Part shown: piece after piece, positions 5,901 through 9,326 of the stretch
How positions within the stretch are numbered: the first letter of the stretch is position 1
How the letters are laid out: each line of letters begins with the position of its first letter
Source of the DNA: RGIG6165 sp045545175
GTDB taxonomy: Bacteria; Bacillota; Clostridia; Oscillospirales; Feifaniaceae
Length of the DNA: 9,326 nt
NCBI GenBank assembly: GCA_045545175.1
Contig: JAZQAK010000049.1
Coordinates: forward strand, 1 to 9,326
Direction: 5' to 3'
The notes under the pieces: generated by a model
Seen by the model: only the letters and a program-made list of their open reading frames with translations
Databases searched by the model: none
What the model was told of the DNA's origin: nothing
Position numbers and translations under genes: made by a program

Positions 5901-7915
5901 CAACCACCTCAGTCAAGGGAGCAGGTGTTACAAAGATTGTATGGCAGTATTATGATAGCAACAAAGCAGAGTGGTACGTTATGCCTGAAGGCGCTGTATT
6001 TGAAAAAGGCAAGCGTTACCAGGTAACACTCCGCTTTACCGCTAACAGTGGCTATGTATTTGCAAATACGGCTTCCGAAATGACTGCCTTTGTCAATGGC
6101 AATAAGGCAGAGATTGAAACTACCGTTTACAGCAGTAACGAATGCTACGTTAATATGGAGTATACCGCAGCAGAGAAGCCTGCATTTACGGTTCAGCCAA
6201 AGGGTGGAGAGATAAAGACAGGTGAAAGCCTGACAGTAACGTGGCAGACAAGTTTTACCCCCGTGAAGCTTGCTCTCACAAGAGACGGTATGACGAGATC
6301 GATGGCACTTGATGCGACCGCTACAAGCTATAGATTTGCGTCTGCCCACGAAAAGGCTTATACTATTACCGCCTTCTATACCGATAGCGAGTATATAGTA
6401 AGTGAACCCTTTTATATTACCGAAGCAAGTGCTAACGCATTCACTGACGTTGCGGAATCGGACTGGTACTACAATGATGTTAAGACTGCTTTTGCAGACG
6501 GTCTTATCAACGGTAAGAGCGAAACCAAGTTTGAGCCGGGTCTGAACATTACCTATGCTGAAGCAATCAAGCTTGCGGCTTGTATGCATCAGCTTTACAC
6601 CGACGGCAAGGTAACTCTCACCGTTGGCAATCCGTGGTATCAGCCCTACGTTGATTACTGCCTCGGCAATAATATAATCAAGTGGAACCACGGTCTTGAC
6701 TTTAATGCTTCCGCAACCAGAGAGGGTTATATGGAAATTTTTGCAAACGCTCTCCCCAAGGAAGCGTTTACCGAAAAGAACTATGTTCCTGACGGTTCTA
6801 TCCCCGACGTTCCCGACAATGATGCTATTTACAAGCTTTACAGAACGGGTATCGTTGGCGGTGTGGATGCAAAGCGTAACTGTCTCCCCGATGCTAACAT
6901 CAAGAGAAGCGAGGTTGCTGCAGTTCTCACAAGAATGATGTATCCGGAAAAGCGTATTACCGTCATCATACCCGGATATGAAAAGCCTGAGGAAGTTAAA
7001 CTTCTTGCTGTTAAAACACAGCCCTTTAGCGTAACTGCAAAAATCGGTGATGCAGTAAGCTTCAAGGTAGAAGCAGAGGGAGGAAAGGCACCCTATACCT
7101 ACCGTTGGCAGGTCAGAGATTACTATGAAGATTGGGAAGATATTGCAGTAGGCTGGATTGCCGGTGCAAAGGATGCAACCCTTTCATTCAGTGTGCATCA
7201 GGAGGAATTCGAAAACCAATACCAGTACCGTTGTGTAATCACCGATGCAAATGGAGATAAAGTAACGTCCAAAACCGTTAATGTTTCAGAAAAGAAGGGC
7301 GGTATAAAGGATAAGTTTGAGCAGACGGATAAGGAAGAACTTAAAAACGAAGAGTTCCTTATGTACGTTGAAGATGTATTTTTCGTTACAGGCAGAAATG
7401 CCGTGGTTGCAACGGGCAGAGTTATAAAAGGCAGGCTGAACACAGGCGACAGCATTATAATTGTTTCGGCAGACGGAAAAATGACAAAGGCAACCGTAAC
7501 AGGCATCGAAATGTTCCATAAGCTACTTGATTACGCCGAAAAAGGTGATAACATAGGCTTGCAATTCAGCACCGAAATTGAAAAGACTATGGTTAAAAGA
7601 GGCGACTCGATTGTAAGTGCCAAGACTAATTATATGGTAAGCGATACCCTTGTGGGAACGCTCACACTTCTTACCGAAGATGAGGGCGGCAGAAGAACAT
7701 CCATTTCCGACGGCTATTCTCCTCAGTTCTATTGTAACGCTACCGACAATACAGGCGTAATTTCAGGCATCGGCACTATGGATCCCGGTACAACAAAGGA
7801 AAATGTTACCGTAACCTTCAAGAATTTCACAGGTGTGTTCTACATAGGTCAGGAGATTACCGTCAGGGAAGGCGGCAGAACCTACGGTACATTTACTGTT
7901 AAGGAAAAACGCTGA
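2924..7915 (+). CDS. Secreted SLH-anchored zinc phospholipase C-like protein with PLAT, Ig-like and EF-Tu domain 2/3-like modules
   Basis: This 1663-residue protein opens with a signal peptide (1-28, V-F-A|W). Residues 29-205 match the zinc-dependent phospholipase C family (PF00882-like): W29, H34, D100 in G-S-L-G-P-D, H113, H155-x3-D159-x3-H163 and H200-x3-E204 are the candidate zinc ligands. A helical region follows, with an acidic Leu-rich stretch near 356-400. PLAT/LH2-like domains lie at about 512-608 and 657-752 (A-G-T-D-D-D / P-G-T-D-S-D, Y-N-D-F-E). Beta-rich segments of unclear family fill 760-1170. Three SLH repeats (1172-1345) bind the cell wall, and one Ig-like domain spans 1362-1455. 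Residues 1477-1663 resemble EF-Tu domains 2 and 3 (F-L-M-Y-V-E-D-V-F, T-G-I-E-M-F-H-K-L-L-D, D-E-G-G-R, P-Q-F-Y, V-R-E-G-G-R-T); no GTPase motifs are present. PLC followed by PLAT is the alpha-toxin layout, so phospholipid hydrolysis at the surface is plausible, although a nuclease-type activity of the related S1/P1 fold is not excluded. The ATG has no well-spaced ribosome binding site. An in-frame ATT at 2915 would be better spaced. Confidence 0.9.
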   Translation: MKHLGKRLLGFALAVLMIVSVLPVNVFAWSNKSHVNSANIILLEQQRAAEQNGDRATVSVRAPYDGDETSDTYSYKMPQEFQEAIFSYPDAFRAGSLGPDFYPDLIAGQMIIHPYEEGMSSGDWITVLCDSVNMLPKNSETRKEALAFTLGCMLHYCGDLFGHDFINTFSGGSFPAVMDVLAEVANLDYAGKNLNNVISHMSMESYMDKLVNHGFYNGIDYLEVDAPDRFVADTWVGNGSLYGGHTKLYDEYAELPPHFEYLIDWRTELYNEANEWRDNPDPTLSAAATKYLDRWVADQDKAIYALVETFDRIAARLVAEKDPDLLTVLKEEIKAWGLEYGIYLTGVPDWMIDFPIAIDDFLEMLDLDLIDLDELIEELIEEAFLNYMGIPSEEELKEKILNRLSDPSKQLDSSYNPYMQGEDNFAEFKQYMDKYAKEQRLLSGSSLSSIINDNDSGALDQAIDSDFEAFYNTMVMFKLILMGPDNFKTFVKELSGKTPTVYNSQKTTHIAATGVELEISTADLVNAGTDDDIYAAIVKTYDNGQKGRVQYKLLDKSYYNDFEAGDKDKYFVEFSEPVRLDRLEVSIIQKDNGTAGDFWKCDDITITPMHVGVALTDPISVGGNHDMDSERMWELEFQKALNAKKHTDIKTQNVTTLKVRIKTGSGTYPGTDSDIYLESYNGTTKEVWKSVLLDKPAYNDFEKNDNDTYIVPVTRYDHTTKKTEGIPLDQLKFRMKNSGSDEWYLYEMWVTPYNGNIQLTDTIHVVPDNHLEDEYVEYDFASLVKDSEYRDVGSAQILSYKTSLDDDLIKYVESIDGAAQWADSDNPLWKDSTIREKVFFKVFKGFRPEINYTGTSLADYNKPIDITLTFDAFWNGIRKERRDSVSDIAKMAPVEGVAKVYFINEKGTVVSSTQKTISNNKVVIDGYVDSKLLPGTYDVKIVYDASASNPMYADVQKTFFKALTVEGVGSAITVITANDVTTPIIGSLPVNVATTSVKGAGVTKIVWQYYDSNKAEWYVMPEGAVFEKGKRYQVTLRFTANSGYVFANTASEMTAFVNGNKAEIETTVYSSNECYVNMEYTAAEKPAFTVQPKGGEIKTGESLTVTWQTSFTPVKLALTRDGMTRSMALDATATSYRFASAHEKAYTITAFYTDSEYIVSEPFYITEASANAFTDVAESDWYYNDVKTAFADGLINGKSETKFEPGLNITYAEAIKLAACMHQLYTDGKVTLTVGNPWYQPYVDYCLGNNIIKWNHGLDFNASATREGYMEIFANALPKEAFTEKNYVPDGSIPDVPDNDAIYKLYRTGIVGGVDAKRNCLPDANIKRSEVAAVLTRMMYPEKRITVIIPGYEKPEEVKLLAVKTQPFSVTAKIGDAVSFKVEAEGGKAPYTYRWQVRDYYEDWEDIAVGWIAGAKDATLSFSVHQEEFENQYQYRCVITDANGDKVTSKTVNVSEKKGGIKDKFEQTDKEELKNEEFLMYVEDVFFVTGRNAVVATGRVIKGRLNTGDSIIIVSADGKMTKATVTGIEMFHKLLDYAEKGDNIGLQFSTEIEKTMVKRGDSIVSAKTNYMVSDTLVGTLTLLTEDEGGRRTSISDGYSPQFYCNATDNTGVISGIGTMDPGTTKENVTVTFKNFTGVFYIGQEITVREGGRTYGTFTVKEKR
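6440..6996 (+). repeat. SLH-block direct repeat, copy A (inside the large surface protein)
   Basis: This stretch encodes the three SLH repeats and the connector after them. It aligns without gaps to 8058-8614 at a constant offset of 1618 bases. Bases 6578-6645 are identical to 8196-8263 (68 nt), and other long identical runs occur near the third SLH repeat. Identity at silent positions points to recent duplication or gene conversion and not only to protein-level selection. Confidence 0.9.
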
Positions 7916-7923
7916 AAATAAAA

Positions 7924-7957
7924 GCAAGGCGATATGCTTTGGTGTGTACCGCCTTGC
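7924..7957 (+). repeat. Inverted repeat between the two SLH genes
   Basis: GCAAGGCG (7924-7931) and CGCCTTGC (7950-7957) can form an 8-bp GC-rich stem around an 18-base loop. On the + strand the 3' side is A-rich, with no U-run, so it is a poor intrinsic terminator in that direction. Read from the minus strand it would be followed by a T-rich run, but no minus-strand gene ends here. It may weaken readthrough into the downstream gene or stabilise the 3' end of the upstream message. Confidence 0.55.
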
Positions 7958-7965
7958 AAATAAAA

Positions 7966-7972
7966 AAGGAGG
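7966..7972 (+). promoter_or_regulatory. Strong ribosome binding site that fixes the start at 7978
   Basis: AAGGAGG lies five bases before the ATG at 7978. It is the best ribosome binding site in this half of the window and shows where translation should start, even though the frame opened there closes after 16 codons. No comparable site precedes the in-frame ATGs at 8010 or 8025. Confidence 0.85.
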
Positions 7973-7977
7973 CTATT

Positions 7978-9326
7978 ATGAAAAAGTTTTATCACTTATT
8001 TTCGCAGCAATGTTGTGCTTTGCTATGATAAGCACGGTTTTTGCGGCAGACCTACCGTTTACGGATGTATCGACAAGCGCATGGTATTATAATGACGTTA
8101 AAACCGCTTATGAGGATGAACTCATCAACGGTAAGAGCGAAACGACTTTTGCCCCCGACCTAAACATTACTTACGTTGAAGCAATCAAGCTTGCAGCTTG
8201 TATGCATCAGCTTTACACCGACGGCAAGGTAACTCTCACCGTTGGCAATCCGTGGTATCAGCCATACGTTGATTACTGCATCGGCAACAAAATAATCAAG
8301 TGGGACCACGGTCTTGATTTTAATGCACCCGCAACAAGAAAGGGTTATATTGAGATCTTTGCAAACGCTCTCCCCGAGAAAGCGTTTACCGAAAAGAACT
8401 ACGTTCCGGACGGTTCTATTCCGGACGTTCCCGAAAACCCTGCAGTCTACAAGATGTACCGTGCAGGTATAGTTGGTGGTGTAGATGCAAAGCGTAACTG
8501 TCTCCCCGATGCCAACATCAAGCGCTGTGAGGTTGCGGCAGTTCTCACAAGAATGATGTATCCGGAAAAGCGTATTGAAGTTATAATACCCGGATATGAA
8601 AAGCCCGAGGAAACTGCACCTCTTGCAATTAAGACACAGCCCGAAGATGTAACAATAAAAGCCGGCGAAAAACCGATATTTGAAGTAGAGGCAGAAGGCG
8701 GCAAGACTCCTTACACATATCAGTGGCAATCCCGCGAAAACAGTCTTGAATGGGAAAACTGTGACAGTGAAGATTTCGGCGAAGGTTCAAAAACCGAAAA
8801 GTATACCGTCTATACCGGTACTATGCCTTTTACCGCTGAATATCGTTGTATCGTTACCGATGCTGAAGGCAACACCGTAACAAGCGAAGTGGCAACACTT
8901 ACATCCGTTGCTGACGAAGAAAATGAAGAGACTGAGGGAGATCCCTCTGCTCCCACAAGACCTTCCTTACCAACAACACCTACCACCTCAATAGCACTCG
9001 CAATCAAGACTCAGCCTGAAGGTACTACGGTAAAGACAGGCGAAGCGGCAACTCTTTCTGTTACAGTGGAAGGCGGCAAGACACCCTACACATATCAGTG
9101 GGAGTATTATGCAAGATACGGAAAATCTGCTTCGTGGTCAAAGATAGATTCAGCAACGGAAAATGAAGTGTCTGTAAGCCAGGTTAGTGCAGGAAATGTT
9201 AAATATCACTGTGTAATCACCGATGCCGAAGGTGCTACCGTTACGTCCGAAGAATGCACCGTAACGTGGGAAGACAGTGGCTTCCTTATGTACGTTGAAG
9301 ATGTTTTTTACGTTCAGAATAAGGGT
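7978..9326 (+). CDS. SLH/Ig-like surface protein with EF-Tu-like tail; frameshift in the signal peptide, 3' end outside the window
   Basis: From the ATG at 7978 the reading frame hits TGA at 8026. The frame shifted by one base is open from 7989 to the window end, and it reads as the rest of a signal peptide (L-S-L-I-F-A-A-M-L-C-F-A-M-I, then V-F-A-A). One extra A in 7981-7985 or one extra T in 7987-7990 would join them into MKK(F/V)LSLIFAAM, so a one-base loss or sequence error is likely. In restored numbering: signal peptide 1 to about 24, three SLH repeats 28-200, Ig-like domains 216-309 and 339-431 separated by an acidic then Pro/Thr-rich linker, and the opening of an EF-Tu domain 2-like module at 436 (F-L-M-Y-V-E-D-V-F). 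The visible part is 450 residues. It is a paralogue of the C-terminal third of the preceding protein, 62 nt downstream and probably in the same transcript. If the frame is truly broken, only weak internal starts (8010, 8025) remain, with a shortened signal peptide. Confidence 0.8.
8058..8614 (+). repeat. SLH-block direct repeat, copy B (inside the second surface protein)
   Basis: This is the gap-free counterpart of 6440-6996. The first ~100 bases are more diverged, while the second and third SLH repeats are close to identical. A shorter related piece is at the left window edge (about 3-83), which encodes the end of another SLH block. Such tandem copies can recombine with one another. Confidence 0.9.

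Noticed and set aside
5909..6691. Long open frame on the minus strand (260 codons), similar in translation to another at 8160-8729
   Set aside because: Both lie antisense to the coding sequence of the SLH proteins. Their mutual similarity is simply the antisense reading of the duplicated SLH block. They have Cys-rich, implausible composition and no ribosome binding site was identified.
7352..7912. A genuine tuf gene fragment or pseudogene fused by assembly error
   Set aside because: The reading frame is continuous with the Ig-like domain, the sequence is clearly diverged from EF-Tu at many positions, it ends in a proper stop, and the same junction recurs in the next gene.
7924..7957. Intrinsic terminator after the large surface-protein gene
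   Set aside because: The hairpin is followed by an A-rich, not T-rich, stretch on the + strand; the T-rich side is in the minus direction, where no gene ends.
1..9326. CRISPR array, transposase, phage or tRNA/rRNA genes
   Set aside because: No short regularly spaced repeats, transposase motifs, phage genes or tRNA cloverleaf were seen on either strand; the only repeats are the protein-coding SLH and Ig blocks and the two hairpins listed.

Overview
The window looks like chromosomal DNA from a Gram-positive, monoderm Clostridia-type bacterium, most likely a gut Oscillospiraceae/Ruminococcaceae relative. This is inferred from the moderate base composition, strong AGGAGG-type ribosome binding sites, cell-wall anchoring by S-layer homology (SLH) repeats, and a YdjI-type SPFH/zinc-ribbon gene typical of that group. 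The genus cannot be fixed from the sequence. All supported genes are on the + strand.

Left part (1-2772): the window opens in the last 40 codons of an SLH protein. Three tightly packed genes follow: a 188-aa soluble protein of unknown function, a 94-aa hydrophobic membrane protein overlapping it by 10 nt, and a 441-aa SPFH protein ending in three zinc ribbons (relative of Bacillus subtilis YdjI). A perfect 16-bp hairpin then precedes a 122-aa orphan. This resembles a small membrane-stress or membrane-organisation operon placed between cell-surface genes.

Centre (2773-7915): after a 151-nt leader with possible RNA structure comes a 1663-residue secreted protein. From N to C terminus it has a signal peptide, a zinc-dependent phospholipase C-like domain with a complete set of candidate zinc ligands (including Trp at the predicted mature N terminus), a helical extension, two PLAT/LH2 lipid-binding-type domains, beta-rich linker domains, three SLH repeats, one Ig-like domain, and about 187 residues resembling domains 2 and 3 of elongation factor Tu without the GTPase domain. 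The front half is laid out like Clostridium perfringens alpha-toxin (PLC then PLAT), here tied to the cell wall.

Right part (7916-9326, open at the end): a second SLH protein starts after a strong ribosome binding site. Its SLH block is a near-copy of the one in the large protein, followed by two Ig-like domains and the first residues of the same EF-Tu-like module. The window ends there. Its signal peptide is broken by an apparent one-base deletion in a short A/T run, so it is a frameshifted gene, a phase-variable gene or a sequence error.

The most notable discovery is the shared surface module SLH(x3)-Ig-EF-Tu(domains 2-3): translation-factor beta-barrels that appear to have been recruited to the cell exterior in at least two tandem paralogues, one of them carrying an alpha-toxin-like enzyme.
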